Positions 24,517 through 34,350 are shown, counted from the stretch's first letter. The stretch: DNA of 64,000 nt from Acidobacteriota bacterium (GCA_020845575.1 JADLFL010000016.1:62001-126000); one strand, 5' to 3'. Program-made: numbers and translations. Notes: generated from the sequence alone by a model not told the origin.

Positions 24517-26538
24517 TCAGCGCTGCGTTCCGGCCAGGCTCGCGACGGCCAGGCAGAGCTGGTCGCGATCGACGGGCTTGCCCAGGTGGAGTTGGAAGCC
24601 GGCGAGCAGTGCAAGGCGCCGGTCTTCGGATCGCGCGTACGCGGTGAGCGCGATGGCGGGGATACCGCCATGCGGCGCCGGAAGGGCGCGGATGGCGCGG
24701 GCCAGGGCGTAGCCGTCCCGATCGGGCAGGCCGATGTCGCTCACGATCACGTCCGGCTGTTGGTGGCCAAGGAGGGTCAGTGCCGCGTCGGCAGTGGCAG
24801 CCGTCCACACCGTGGCCCCGCTGTAGGACAGCATCGCCGCCAGCAGCGCCCGCGAATCGTCATCGTCTTCCACGACGAGCACGCCGATACCCGTCAGCGG
24901 CTGCTCCTCTTCGGTTTCGACGTGCGGCGGAGGCGGTCCGAGCGCATACGGCGCATCGGACTGTCGCACCGGCAGCACCGGGAGCGAGACCACGAATGTC
25001 GCGCCGCGTCCCTCGCCGTCGCTGATGGCCCGGACGTCGCCTCCGTGCAGTTCGACCAACTGCTTCACGATCGCCAGCCCCACGCCGAGTCCGCCGTAGC
25101 TCCTGGTGGTGGAACCATCGGCCTGACGGAAGCGATCGAACACGTGCGGCAGGAACTCCGGCGAGATCCCGATGCCGGTATCGGTGACGCGCAGCTGGTG
25201 ATGTGATGCCGTGCGGTCGAGGGCGACAGTGATCCGGCCGTCGCGCGGCGTGAACTTGACGGCGTTGGCGAGCAGGTTCCACAGCACCTGCTGGATCCGG
25301 ACGGGATCGCCCGCCACGGGCGTCGCCCCGCGATCGACGTCCAGCACCAGTCGCAAGCCCTTGTTGACGAGTCCGGGCTGCACCGATTCCACCGCCGCGT
25401 CGATGAGGGCGGGCAGCGACACCGGCTGGACGTCGAGGCGAAGCTTCCCCGAGGCGATACGGCTCAGGTCGAGCAGGTCCTCGATGAGTCGGGTCTGCAG
25501 CCTGGCGTTACGTTCGATGACCTCCAGTCCGGCTCGCGCGTCCTCGGGCATCGACGGGGAGTGCAGCAGGATCTGCGCCCAGCCGAGAATCGCGTTGAGC
25601 GGCGTGCGGATTTCGTGCGACAGGCCGGCGAGGAACTCGTCCTTGATCGCGCTGGCGCGCTCGGCCTCCTGTCGCGCCTCGCGCTCGGCGGCCAGCGCGC
25701 GCTCCCGCTGCTGTTCGTAGTGGCGCCGTTCCGTGACGTCGAGGAACGTGGCCACGCTGCCTCGGCTTGCACCGTGCTCGTCGAACAGCGGCGAGGCATG
25801 TTCGAGCAATCTCACCACGTCGCCGTTGGTGAACACGACGTCCACTTCCGCGTTCACGACAGGGCGTCCCGTGCGCGCGGCCGTCTGCAGGGACAACTCG
25901 TCGGCCGGGAGCTCCACGCCGTCGCGCAGCACGCGGAAATGGTGCGGGCGCTCGCCGTCGGGCGCCGAGAGCGAGGCGTTGACACCCATCGGCATGCGCA
26001 GCATGTCGGCCAGCGCCCTGTTGATCGTCATGTGCGAGGCGCACGCGTCGCGCGCGATGCCAATCCCGACCGGCACCACCTCCAGCAGCGTCTCGAGCTC
26101 CGCCGCGCGGTGTCGCAGGCTCGCTTCCTCGACGAGATGGCGTTCCTGTTCCTCCCGCATCGCCGTCACGTCCTGCAGCGATACGACGAATCCGGCCAAT
26201 CCCTGCGCATCGTCGAGGCGCGCGACGCGGCCGCGTCCCCAGATCGCATGACCGTTGCGGCGGCGATGCTGGCGCGTGTACCGGAACTGGCCGTGCGCGG
26301 CCGCGTGTGCCAGCGCTGCTTCCGAGAGTCCCGCGTCGGCTTCCACGGCAGCGAAGAGATCAGCGAACCGGAGGCCCACGAACTCATCGGCGTGCCAGCC
26401 CAGCATGCTGGCGACGGGAGGCGCCCACGTCGCCACCCGGCCGTCGACATCGAGGACGAAGATGGCGTAGTCGGTCGCCTGTTCGACGGCGAGCGTGTAG
26501 AGCGCTGTCGGATCCCGTCGGAACTCGTCGATGCTCAC
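24517..26538 (-). CDS. Hybrid histidine kinase with PAS domains and a C-terminal receiver
   Basis: This 673-residue soluble sensor has no membrane segments. Residues about 10-140 form a PAS domain (VEQATDYAIFVLDVDGRVATWAPPVASMLGW), and about 150-280 form a second PAS/PAC unit. A coiled linker leads to the HisKA domain with phospho-acceptor FLAGLSHEIRTPLNAILG. The HATPase domain has [28 protein letters not shown] and GGLGVGLAIVKQL. The receiver at about 550-670 has VLVVEDDDDSRALL, phospho-Asp in VIVSDIGLPDRDG and the conserved Lys in HLGKPVD. No separate response regulator is adjacent. It is divergent from the TonB receptor gene, with a shared 230-bp control region. Start is GTG 26538. Confidence 0.92.
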   Translation of the reverse strand: MSIDEFRRDPTALYTLAVEQATDYAIFVLDVDGRVATWAPPVASMLGWHADEFVGLRFADLFAAVEADAGLSEAALAHAAAHGQFRYTRQHRRRNGHAIWGRGRVARLDDAQGLAGFVVSLQDVTAMREEQERHLVEEASLRHRAAELETLLEVVPVGIGIARDACASHMTINRALADMLRMPMGVNASLSAPDGERPHHFRVLRDGVELPADELSLQTAARTGRPVVNAEVDVVFTNGDVVRLLEHASPLFDEHGASRGSVATFLDVTERRHYEQQRERALAAEREARQEAERASAIKDEFLAGLSHEIRTPLNAILGWAQILLHSPSMPEDARAGLEVIERNARLQTRLIEDLLDLSRIASGKLRLDVQPVSLPALIDAAVESVQPGLVNKGLRLVLDVDRGATPVAGDPVRIQQVLWNLLANAVKFTPRDGRITVALDRTASHHQLRVTDTGIGISPEFLPHVFDRFRQADGSTTRSYGGLGVGLAIVKQLVELHGGDVRAISDGEGRGATFVVSLPVLPVRQSDAPYALGPPPPHVETEEEQPLTGIGVLVVEDDDDSRALLAAMLSYSGATVWTAATADAALTLLGHQQPDVIVSDIGLPDRDGYALARAIRALPAPHGGIPAIALTAYARSEDRRLALLAGFQLHLGKPVDRDQLCLAVASLAGTQR

Positions 26539-26616
26539 GTGTGTCCTGGCCCTGGATGAAGTGGGCTCGATTCTACGCGGACGGTCCCGGAAAACCTGTC
26601 ATGAAGAAATCTTCTG

Positions 26617-26646
26617 TTGACTCTATCGAAAACCGCTTCATGCTAT
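26617..26646 (+). promoter_or_regulatory. Possible promoter for the TonB receptor gene
   Basis: TTGACT at 26617-26622 is followed after 18 bp by TGCTAT at 26641-26646. The -35 match is good and the -10 match is weak. The start codon is 125 bp downstream, leaving a long leader. Nothing else is recognised in 26539-26770. Confidence 0.3.
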
Positions 26647-26770
26647 GCCGCATCCGGCGAGCAGCAATGCCAGCGTGTCGCGAATCCGGGGTGTCGACGG
26701 GGCAGGTGTGTCCTCGGTCGCCTGTCGCGCGCGTGTCAACTGGAAGCGCTTGCCGGTCAGGAGGCAATTC

Positions 26771-29700
26771 GTGAAGCTGATTCGACCACTGCACCGCGTC
26801 GTGATCCCGGCCCTGGCGCTCTGCGTGGCGCTGGTTCCCGCCCTTGCCAGCGCTCAGGCCTTGTATGGCAGTCTGACGGGCACGGTGACCGACAACACCG
26901 GCGCTGCGATTCCCGGCGTGACCGTCACCGTCACCAACGAGGGCACCGGACTCAAGCTGGATACCGTCACCGACGGTGCCGGTTCGTATACCGTGCGCAA
27001 CGTCATTCCGGGCACCTACACGCTCGGTGCGGCCCTGCAGGGCTTCAAGACATTCAGCCAGACCGGCATTCCGCTCACGGCCGGCAACATCCTGCGCGTG
27101 AACGCCCAACTCGAGATTGGCGACCTCACCGAGTCGATCACGGTGACCACCGAGGCGGCGCTGCTCAAGACGGACAAGGCGGACGTCAGCGTCGAACTGC
27201 AGCCCAAGGTCATCACCGACCTGCCGCTCAACCAGTACCGCAACTATCAGGCACTGATGAACCTCGTGCCGGGGGCCACGCCGGGCGTCTACCAGAACTC
27301 GACGGGCTCGACGCCGCAGCGGTCGCTCCGCACGTTCGTCAACGGCACGAATCCGAACAACAACAGCACGCGCATCGACGGTGCGGCCAGCATCAACATC
27401 TGGCTGCCGCACCACTCGGGCATGGTGGCGTCTGCCGAGACGGTGGAGAACGTCAACATCGTCACCAACAGCTTCGATGCCGACACCGGCATGGCTGGCG
27501 GGGCCGCGATCGCCGTCGTCACCAAGTCGGGCACCAACGACCTGAAGGGGTCGGCGTTCATCTTTCACAACAACGAGACGCTGAACGCCAACACGTTCTT
27601 CAACAACGCCAACAAGCTGAGCAAGCCCGAGATCAGCAGTTCGATTTTCGGCGGCACGCTGGGCGGGCCGATCGTCAAGAACCGCTTCTTCTACTTCGGG
27701 TCCTACGAGCGGTATCAGGAGGAACGGGGCCTCCAGAGCACGTACACCGTGCCGACGGCGGCGATGCGGAACGGGGACTTCAGCGAACTGCTGGCCCGAT
27801 ACCCGAACTTCCGGATCTACGACCCGCTCACGGGCGACGCGAGCGGCGCCGGCCGCAGCGTGTTCGCCGGCGCCAGGGTGCCGAGCGACCGGATCAGCCC
27901 CATCGCGCGACGCATTCAGGAGGTGTACCCGATGCCGAACTCGTCGGCCGACCTGAACGCCAACGGGATCGCCGACGACTTCGTCACCGCGCGCCAGTCG
28001 ATCTTCAACCGAGACAACTACGACGCGAAGGTGACGTTCAACCGCTCGAACTCGCACCAGATCTGGGGCAAGATCTCGTACCTCAAGGCCGACGTGCAGG
28101 ACTTCTTCCAGCTCGGCTTCGACGGTGCCGGCCCCACGCCGACTACCGTGACCGCCCCTGTCGTCGGTCACACGTGGACGCTCACGCCCACGCTCATCCT
28201 CGACGGCAGCTTGGGCGTGACGCTCAACAAGCAGGAGGGCATCGCGCCCGACTACGGGACGAACTACGGTCTCGAGTGGGGCATTCCGGGTACCAACGGC
28301 CCCAGCCCCCGCGAGAGCGGCATGCCGCTCATCAGCACGGGCCTGAGCGCCATCGGGAATCCGTCCTCGTGGAATCCGTACTTCTACACGACGTCGGTCT
28401 ACTCGTTCACGCAGGCGCTGACCAAGGTGGCGGGGCGGCACGAACTGCGCTTCGGCTACGACATGAACTACCTCGAGATGAACCACTGGCAGCCCGAGAT
28501 CGGGTCCGGGCCCCGGGGTGCGTTCACCTTCGGCGGCAACACCACCAGCGCCCCTGGATATCAGCCGGTCGGTGGCTGGAACGGCTACGCCGGCTTCCTG
28601 CTCGGCCTGTCCTCGTCCTATGGCAAGAGCGTGCAGGCCGAGGAAATGACCACGCGCGAGTGGCAGCACGGCTTCTACATCCGCGACCGCTGGCAGGTGA
28701 ACGACAAGCTGACGCTCAACGGCGGACTGCGGTTCGAGATGTATCCGGTGATGACGCGCGCCAATCGCGGTATCGAGCGCCTCGACTTCAACACATGGAA
28801 CGTGCTCATCGGCGGCATGGGTGGCAACCCCAGCAACGTGGGTGTCTCGCCCAAGCCGCTCTACGTGGTCCCGCGTCTCGGTGGCGCGTACCGCGTGGAC
28901 GACCAGACCGTGATCCGTGCCGGGTACGGCATGACGATCAACCCGCTGCCGTGGTCGCGCCCGCTCCGCGGGTTCTACCCGTTGACCATCGCGTTCGGCA
29001 ACTCCGCGACGGGGTACAACTACATCACGTCGCTGGAACAGGGAATTCCCGTGCTCCCGACGCCTGATCTGACCTCGGGTGCAGTCCCGCTGCCGTCGGG
29101 TGTGAACATGCGCACGCCCAATCCCGACAACGTCGACCGCGCGACGCTGCACCAGTGGAACCTGACGTTCGAACGGCGCCTGCCGCTCGACATCGTGACG
29201 AGCGTCGCGTACGTGGGGACGCGGACCAACGGCGGTTACGCCGACATCGACAGGAACTACGCCGATCCGGGCACCGGCAACGCCGGGCGTCAGTACTTCG
29301 CGCGGAGTGGTGCGGCGCAGATCCTCGACTGGGGTGCGTGGACCACGAACAAGTACCACTCGCTGCAGGTGGCGGTGAACCGGCCGTTCAAGAACGGACT
29401 GCTGCTCAAGGGCGCCTACACCTGGAGCAAGGCGATGAACATGGCTGACGAGGACGGCTGGACCGGTCTCACCTGGAACCACCCGACCCAGTTCGACCGC
29501 AACTACGCCCGTGCCGGCTACGACCGCACGCACGTCTTCCAGATGGGCGTCGTGTACGAGCTGCCGTTCCTGCGCGAGAGCACCAGCCCGGTGGCCTACA
29601 TCATCAAGGACTGGCAGGTGAACGGCATCTTCTCGGCGTTCTCGGGCACGCCGTTCACGATGGGGGGCAACAACCCGACGCTCAACGCGCCGGGCGCCGG

Positions 29701-30055
29701 CTCGATCACGATCAACCAGAGCGCCGACCTGACGCGGATCAACGATCCGGGCCGCGACTCGAAGTTGTGGGACGACTCGGTCTTCACGCACCCGACAGGG
29801 CTCACGTTCGGCAACAGCGGGCGCAACGCCTTCCGGTATCCGGGTGTGTGGAACCTCGATCTCTCGCTGTTCCGCAACATCCCGATCGGCCGCTACCGGT
29901 TCGAGATTCGCGCGCAGGCGTCCAACGTGTTCAACCACACGCGCTGGATTGCGATGGACACGGGCCGCAACAGCCCGACGTACCTGCAGTTCGTCTCGTC
30001 TGGTGCCACCGACGCCTCACGCGTCATCCAGCTCGGGTTGCGCTTCCAGTTCTAG
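26771..30055 (+). CDS. TonB-dependent outer-membrane receptor, Oar type with carboxypeptidase-like domain
   Basis: The GTG start at 26771 has AGGAGG 6 bases upstream (26759-26764), giving 1,094 residues. It gives a normal signal peptide (VKLIRPLHRVVIPALALCVALVPALASAQ); the ATG at 26645 would add 42 unlikely residues. An N-terminal carboxypeptidase-regulatory-like beta domain follows (GSLTGTVTDNTGAAIPGVTVTVTNEGTG). The plug has ETVENVNIVTNSFDADTGMAGGAAIAVVTKSGTN, and the large 22-strand barrel ends in LGLRFQF with the C-terminal Phe needed for BAM insertion. Such receptors are abundant in Acidobacteriota and import oligosaccharides or other large ligands. No SusD partner is adjacent; the nearest regulator is the divergent hybrid kinase. 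Confidence 0.93.
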   Translation: MKLIRPLHRVVIPALALCVALVPALASAQALYGSLTGTVTDNTGAAIPGVTVTVTNEGTGLKLDTVTDGAGSYTVRNVIPGTYTLGAALQGFKTFSQTGIPLTAGNILRVNAQLEIGDLTESITVTTEAALLKTDKADVSVELQPKVITDLPLNQYRNYQALMNLVPGATPGVYQNSTGSTPQRSLRTFVNGTNPNNNSTRIDGAASINIWLPHHSGMVASAETVENVNIVTNSFDADTGMAGGAAIAVVTKSGTNDLKGSAFIFHNNETLNANTFFNNANKLSKPEISSSIFGGTLGGPIVKNRFFYFGSYERYQEERGLQSTYTVPTAAMRNGDFSELLARYPNFRIYDPLTGDASGAGRSVFAGARVPSDRISPIARRIQEVYPMPNSSADLNANGIADDFVTARQSIFNRDNYDAKVTFNRSNSHQIWGKISYLKADVQDFFQLGFDGAGPTPTTVTAPVVGHTWTLTPTLILDGSLGVTLNKQEGIAPDYGTNYGLEWGIPGTNGPSPRESGMPLISTGLSAIGNPSSWNPYFYTTSVYSFTQALTKVAGRHELRFGYDMNYLEMNHWQPEIGSGPRGAFTFGGNTTSAPGYQPVGGWNGYAGFLLGLSSSYGKSVQAEEMTTREWQHGFYIRDRWQVNDKLTLNGGLRFEMYPVMTRANRGIERLDFNTWNVLIGGMGGNPSNVGVSPKPLYVVPRLGGAYRVDDQTVIRAGYGMTINPLPWSRPLRGFYPLTIAFGNSATGYNYITSLEQGIPVLPTPDLTSGAVPLPSGVNMRTPNPDNVDRATLHQWNLTFERRLPLDIVTSVAYVGTRTNGGYADIDRNYADPGTGNAGRQYFARSGAAQILDWGAWTTNKYHSLQVAVNRPFKNGLLLKGAYTWSKAMNMADEDGWTGLTWNHPTQFDRNYARAGYDRTHVFQMGVVYELPFLRESTSPVAYIIKDWQVNGIFSAFSGTPFTMGGNNPTLNAPGAGSITINQSADLTRINDPGRDSKLWDDSVFTHPTGLTFGNSGRNAFRYPGVWNLDLSLFRNIPIGRYRFEIRAQASNVFNHTRWIAMDTGRNSPTYLQFVSSGATDASRVIQLGLRFQF

Positions 30056-30136
30056 CAGGCCTCCGGTCCTTCGGACCTCGGCCTGCAACGTTCACCTGCC
30101 ACGGGGCCGCACTGACTTCAGGGTCAGCGCGGCCCC
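30055..30136 (+). terminator. Two hairpins after the TonB receptor gene
   Basis: The first hairpin, 30055-30086, starts at the last base of the stop codon and pairs GCAGGCC with GGCCTGC and GGTCC with GGACC. The second, 30103-30136, pairs GGGGCCGC with GCGGCCCC and CTGAC with GTCAG. Neither is followed by a T run, so Rho-independent termination is uncertain. They may protect the 3' end of the long receptor mRNA or act in Rho-dependent termination. Confidence 0.6.
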
Positions 30137-30260
30137 GCGCCATGAGTGCTGGCCCGTCTCCGGCCCGTCACCCTCGCTCGGGATGGAGCGAACGGGTTTC
30201 AACCCGTTCGTCAGGTTGTCCGCGCGTGAGCCGGACCCACTTCAGCCGATAATCGGCGTC

Positions 30261-31121
30261 ATGTTCTCTCGACAGAAGCAGGGTGCCGTCGTCTGCACCA
30301 GTTGCGGGACGCTCGTGGGCGTCAACGATCCCACGTGCCTGAACTGCGGCCGGCGCAATCCCGGCCTCTGGGGCTACGCGCCCGTCCTGCGCCGGCTGGG
30401 GCAGGACCTCGGCTTCGTGCAGTTCATCACCGTCAGCTGTGGCGTGCTGTACGTGCTGACCCTGCTGATGTCGAGCGGCGGGCTCGGCGGCGGTGGCATG
30501 TTCTCGCTGCTGGCGCCGGACCTCCCGAGCCTCTTCCTCTTCGGCGCGAGCGGCGCGGCACCCGTGTTCGGCTACGGACGCTGGTGGACGGTGCTGAGCG
30601 CGGGCTGGCTCCACGGCGGATTGCTGCACGTGGTCTTCAACATGATGTGGGTGCGGCAGCTCGGTCCTGCCACCGCCGACATCTACGGCCCCGGCCGCAC
30701 CGTCATCCTGTACACCATCGCCGGCGTCTGCGGCTTCGTGGCCAGTTCCGTCGCGGGGTTGTGGCTCACGTGGTTCCCGCTGCCGATGTTGCGTGGCGCA
30801 CAGTTCACCGTAGGGGCGTCAGCGGCGATCTTCGGCCTGCTCGGCGCGCTCGTCTACTACGGGCGACGCGGCGGCAGCAGCGCCGTCGGCAGCCAGGCGC
30901 TCGGCTATGCGCTGATGCTCGGAATCTTCGGGTTCATCATGCCGGGCGTGGACAACTTCGCGCACGCGGGTGGCTTTGTCGGCGGCTATCTCGCGGGCCT
31001 CATCATGGACCCGCTGCGCCCCGAGCGCATCGACCACCTGCTCGTCGGCCTCATCTGCCTCGTACTGTCCATGATGGCCATCGTGGCGTCGGTCCTCGTG
31101 GGACTGCCCACCGTCGGGTAA
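30261..31121 (+). CDS. Rhomboid-family intramembrane serine protease with N-terminal zinc ribbon
   Basis: From ATG 30261 the product is 286 residues. An N-terminal zinc ribbon (VVCTSCGTLVG...TCLNCGRRN, two CxxC pairs at about 12-35) precedes six or seven membrane helices. Rhomboid landmarks are GWLHGGLLHVVFNMMWVRQLG, the nucleophile motif GASAAIFGLLGA with serine near residue 187, and NFAHAGGFVGGYLAG with the catalytic histidine near 233. The enzyme cleaves transmembrane substrates within the bilayer. The zinc ribbon is on the cytoplasmic side and could recruit substrates. Another rhomboid gene starts 12 bp downstream, so the two form an operon. Confidence 0.92.
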   Translation: MFSRQKQGAVVCTSCGTLVGVNDPTCLNCGRRNPGLWGYAPVLRRLGQDLGFVQFITVSCGVLYVLTLLMSSGGLGGGGMFSLLAPDLPSLFLFGASGAAPVFGYGRWWTVLSAGWLHGGLLHVVFNMMWVRQLGPATADIYGPGRTVILYTIAGVCGFVASSVAGLWLTWFPLPMLRGAQFTVGASAAIFGLLGALVYYGRRGGSSAVGSQALGYALMLGIFGFIMPGVDNFAHAGGFVGGYLAGLIMDPLRPERIDHLLVGLICLVLSMMAIVASVLVGLPTVG

Positions 31122-31133
31122 TCAGGAGGTTTC

Positions 31134-32318
31134 GTGTTTCCGCTCAGCGACGCTCCGAATCCGACGCGCACGCCCATCGTCACGTACCTGCTGATTGCAG
31201 CCAACGTGATCGTGTTCCTGCTGTACACGCTGCCCCTGTCGGGGCAGGCGCCGTCGCCGGACGACCCGCGCCTGGCGGCGTACCTCGAGGTGATACGGCA
31301 GTCGCTGCCGCCGGGCGTGTCCCTGCGAGAGGCGCTCCAGTCGATCTCGGCATACGACCTGTTCGTCTTCGAGCATGGCTACAAGCCCGGCGCCGCGAGG
31401 TGGAGCGACCTGTGGTCGGCCATGTTCCTGCACGCCGGGTTCATGCACCTGTTCGGCAACATGCTGTTCCTCTGGATCTACGGCGACAACGTGGAGTACC
31501 GGCTGGGACGCGTCCGCTACCTGCTGGCGTACCTGCTCACGGGCGTCGCGGCCACGCTGGCGTTCGCCGTCATGGCGCCGACGTCGCTGATTCCGATGGT
31601 CGGGGCGTCAGGTGCGATCTCCGGCGTGCTCGGGTTCTATTTCATCTGGTTCCCGCGCAACGTCGTTCGCGTGCTGCTGATGTTCTTCCCCATCTTCATG
31701 CGCGTCGTGGAAGTGCCGGCGCGCATCGTCCTCGGGATCTATCTCTTCCTCGACAACCTCGTGCCAATGCTGGTCCAGGGTTCGGGCGGTGGTGGTGTGG
31801 CGTATGGCGCGCACATCGGTGGTTTCGTCGCCGGAGTAGCCATGGCGTGGGCGTGGTCGCGCCGCGAGGTCGATCGCACGCCAACGGAGTACAGGGCGGA
31901 GGCGCGTGCCATCGCGCAACCCGAGTCGGCCCTGGCGCAGGCGCGTCGCACCGGCGACATGGACGCCCTCGCGCGTGCGTACTTCTCGATGCCGGTGAAG
32001 CGGGCGGAAGCTTCGCTCGATCCGAGCGAGACACTCGGACTCGGAGCGTGGCTGGCCAACCACGGACACGGCCAGGCCGCCGTCGCTGTCTACAGCCGCT
32101 ACCTGCAGGCGCACCCGACGGGACCAGACGCGGCCGCCGCGCACGTCGGCGCCGGCATGACTCTGCTGCGCGTGCTCCATCAGCCCACGCTCGCGTATCA
32201 GCACTTCGCGAACGCGATGCGCCTGGCGCCAACCGGGAACGTGGCGGCACAGGCGCAGGCAGGACTGGCCGCCGTGGCGGCCCAGCAGAAGTTCCCGGCG
32301 CGCCGCTTCGCGGGCTGA
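31134..32318 (+). CDS. Rhomboid-family protease with C-terminal TPR-like region
   Basis: The GTG start at 31134 is preceded by AGGAGG and lies 12 bp after the first rhomboid gene; the product is 394 residues. Membrane helices start at TPIVTYLLIAANVIVFLLYTLPL. The conserved HAGFMHLFGNMLFLWIYGDNVE, catalytic GASGAISGVLGFYF (serine near 160) and AHIGGFVAGV (histidine near 226) are intact. Residues about 270-390 form a soluble helical repeat region (ALARAYFSMP, LGAWLANHGHGQAAVAVYSRYLQAHP, AQAGLAAVAAQQKF) resembling TPRs, likely a protein-binding tail. It probably acts with its neighbour on the same membrane substrates. The next gene is convergent, 16 bp away. Confidence 0.92.
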   Translation: MFPLSDAPNPTRTPIVTYLLIAANVIVFLLYTLPLSGQAPSPDDPRLAAYLEVIRQSLPPGVSLREALQSISAYDLFVFEHGYKPGAARWSDLWSAMFLHAGFMHLFGNMLFLWIYGDNVEYRLGRVRYLLAYLLTGVAATLAFAVMAPTSLIPMVGASGAISGVLGFYFIWFPRNVVRVLLMFFPIFMRVVEVPARIVLGIYLFLDNLVPMLVQGSGGGGVAYGAHIGGFVAGVAMAWAWSRREVDRTPTEYRAEARAIAQPESALAQARRTGDMDALARAYFSMPVKRAEASLDPSETLGLGAWLANHGHGQAAVAVYSRYLQAHPTGPDAAAAHVGAGMTLLRVLHQPTLAYQHFANAMRLAPTGNVAAQAQAGLAAVAAQQKFPARRFAG

Positions 32319-32334
32319 CGCGCCGGGGCCGTAA

Positions 32335-34239
32335 TCAGTGAGGGAGCGCGTAGGCGACCAGGCCTGTCGGTCCCGTGTGCGGCGTGGGCACGGCGCCAGG
32401 ACCCGTCGGCTGCGTCGCCGACGCGTGGACGAGGAGGTACTGCCGTCCCCCGTGCTCGTACATGGCCGGCCCGCCGCTGGTCGGCCCGCCGAGCGGGAAC
32501 GTGGCGAGCTCGTTGCCGTCGCGGCTGTCGTACACGTGCACCTTGCGATCGGCGGCCGTCGCGAACAGCAGACCCGTCGATGTCACGATGAGACCGCCCT
32601 TTGTCGACGCGGCGGATCCGGTCCCCGTGATGCCGAGCGGCAGCAGGCGCAGATCGTCGCCAAGACCCTTCTGCCAGGCGATGTCGCCGGTGTTGAGGTC
32701 GTACGCCGTGAGCGTGGTGTACGGCGGCTTGATGATGGTCGGATACAGGCCGAACCCGTCGGTGACGGGGTAGCCTTCCCTGACAACCTCCTGAGGCGCG
32801 CCCGCGCGCGCGGGACGGGTCTCGCCCGGCTTCATCAGGCGGATCAGCGTGGGGATGTTGAAGCCGATCACGTACACGCGTCCGTCGCGCGGGTTGGCCG
32901 CCGTGCTGCCCCAGTTGGACCCGCCCTGGTTGCCCGGCATGTGTACCACTTCCTCGAAGCCGATCGGTGTGAACGGACCTTCGTTGCGCGCTTTCGCGAC
33001 GCGCTCCTTGAAGCGTGCGCGCTCCTCGGGCGTCAGGATGTAGGGATTGATGTCTTCTGCCGTGAACGACTGCCGCGAGAACGGTGCCGGCCGAGTGGGG
33101 AACGGCTGCGTGGGTGACAGCTTCTCACCGGGCACGCTCGTGCCCTGGGGTACGGGGCGTTCCTCGATCGGCCAGATCGGCGCGCCCGTCTCGCGGTTGA
33201 AGACGTACAGGTAGCCCGTCTTGCCCGCCTGTGCGACCACGTCGATGGCTTTGCCGTCGTGACGGACCGTGGTGAGCTGCGGCGCCGAGTTGTTGTCGAC
33301 GTCCCAGATGTCGTGATGCACCGTCTGGAAGTGCCAGCGACGCTGGCCCGTCCGCGCGTCGAGGGCGATGACGCTGTCGGAGAACAGGTTGTCGCCGTTC
33401 CGGTAGCCGCCGTAGAAGTTGTACTTCCCGCTGCCGGTCGGTACGTACACGATGCCGCGCGCGACGTCGACCGACGACTCGGCCCAGTTGTTGGCGCCGC
33501 CGACCGTGGCGCGCGCGTTGACGGGCCACGTGTCGGCACCAAGTTCACCGGCGCGCGGGATCGTCCTGAACGACCACACGAGCGCGCCCGAGCGTACGTC
33601 GTAGGCCCTGATGTCGCCAGGGGCCGACGTGTACTCGCGGTTGGTCGCAGACCCCATGATGATCAGGTTCTCGAAGATCCGCCCCGGAAGGCGACTCTGC
33701 TGGACCACGTCGGCGGGATCGCGATCGAGGCCCTCGCGCAGGTCGACTTCACCGTTGCGGCCGAATGTCGGGATCGGCTTGCCCGTCCGCGCGTCGAAGG
33801 CGCGGAGGCGATCGAGCGTGCTGAAGAAGAGGCGCCGATCGCGGCCGTCGGCGCTCTCCCAGTAGTTCATCCCGCGGATGAGGAAGGCCTGGACGGGCTC
33901 CGAGACCCACAGTTCCTTGCCTGTTGCTGCGTCGAGCGCGACGATGCGGTTGCCACGTGCGCGCGAATAGACGACGCCATGGACCATCAGGGGATTGAAG
34001 TCCGTGTCGCCGTCGGGATACGTCCACGCCACCTGCAGCGTACCGACGTTGTCCCTGGTGATCTGCGTGGCGTCGACGAACCGCGAGCTGTCGGGTCCAC
34101 CCGCGTAGTCGCGCCACTCGCGCGGGGCCGCGCCCTGTCCGGCCACGTGCGCCGACCCGGTCAGCGCGACGAGTACCCCAACTGCCACTCCCAGCCCCGC
34201 GGCCCATCGTGCGGCCGGCCTCACGTGCGAATCGAGCAT
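32335..34239 (-). CDS. Exported PQQ-dependent glucose-dehydrogenase-type quinoprotein
   Basis: From ATG 34239, about 10 bases after AAGGAGA, the product is 634 residues; a GTG two codons earlier is possible. It begins with a signal peptide (ARWAAGLGVAVGVLVALTGSAHVAGQ). The beta-propeller has DYAGGPDSSRFVDATQITRDNVGTLQVAWTYP at the start, then DARTGQRRWHFQTVHHDIWDVDNNSAPQL and DLNTGDIAWQKGLGDDLRLLPLGITGTGS. These are hallmarks of the pyrroloquinoline-quinone glucose/quinate dehydrogenase family without the membrane anchor. It is a paralogue of the protein at 12296. No PQQ biosynthesis genes are in the window, so the cofactor must come from elsewhere in the genome or from outside. Confidence 0.9.
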   Translation of the reverse strand: MLDSHVRPAARWAAGLGVAVGVLVALTGSAHVAGQGAAPREWRDYAGGPDSSRFVDATQITRDNVGTLQVAWTYPDGDTDFNPLMVHGVVYSRARGNRIVALDAATGKELWVSEPVQAFLIRGMNYWESADGRDRRLFFSTLDRLRAFDARTGKPIPTFGRNGEVDLREGLDRDPADVVQQSRLPGRIFENLIIMGSATNREYTSAPGDIRAYDVRSGALVWSFRTIPRAGELGADTWPVNARATVGGANNWAESSVDVARGIVYVPTGSGKYNFYGGYRNGDNLFSDSVIALDARTGQRRWHFQTVHHDIWDVDNNSAPQLTTVRHDGKAIDVVAQAGKTGYLYVFNRETGAPIWPIEERPVPQGTSVPGEKLSPTQPFPTRPAPFSRQSFTAEDINPYILTPEERARFKERVAKARNEGPFTPIGFEEVVHMPGNQGGSNWGSTAANPRDGRVYVIGFNIPTLIRLMKPGETRPARAGAPQEVVREGYPVTDGFGLYPTIIKPPYTTLTAYDLNTGDIAWQKGLGDDLRLLPLGITGTGSAASTKGGLIVTSTGLLFATAADRKVHVYDSRDGNELATFPLGGPTSGGPAMYEHGGRQYLLVHASATQPTGPGAVPTPHTGPTGLVAYALPH

Positions 34240-34350
34240 CGACACCGATCTCCTTACTCGCGCGTCAGTGTATCTCCCTCCGCCCTCGTGCCCCCCTCCT
34301 CGTCCTGCGTCCCGTCCTCCACGTCCGCTGTCGGTGGTCCGCCATCCTTC

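Noticed and set aside
26573..29938. A 1,121-residue open frame antisense to the TonB receptor gene
   Set aside because: It is the GC-rich mirror of a real gene: Arg/Val/Asp/His-rich with no domain motif, and the plus-strand protein has a full set of receptor landmarks.
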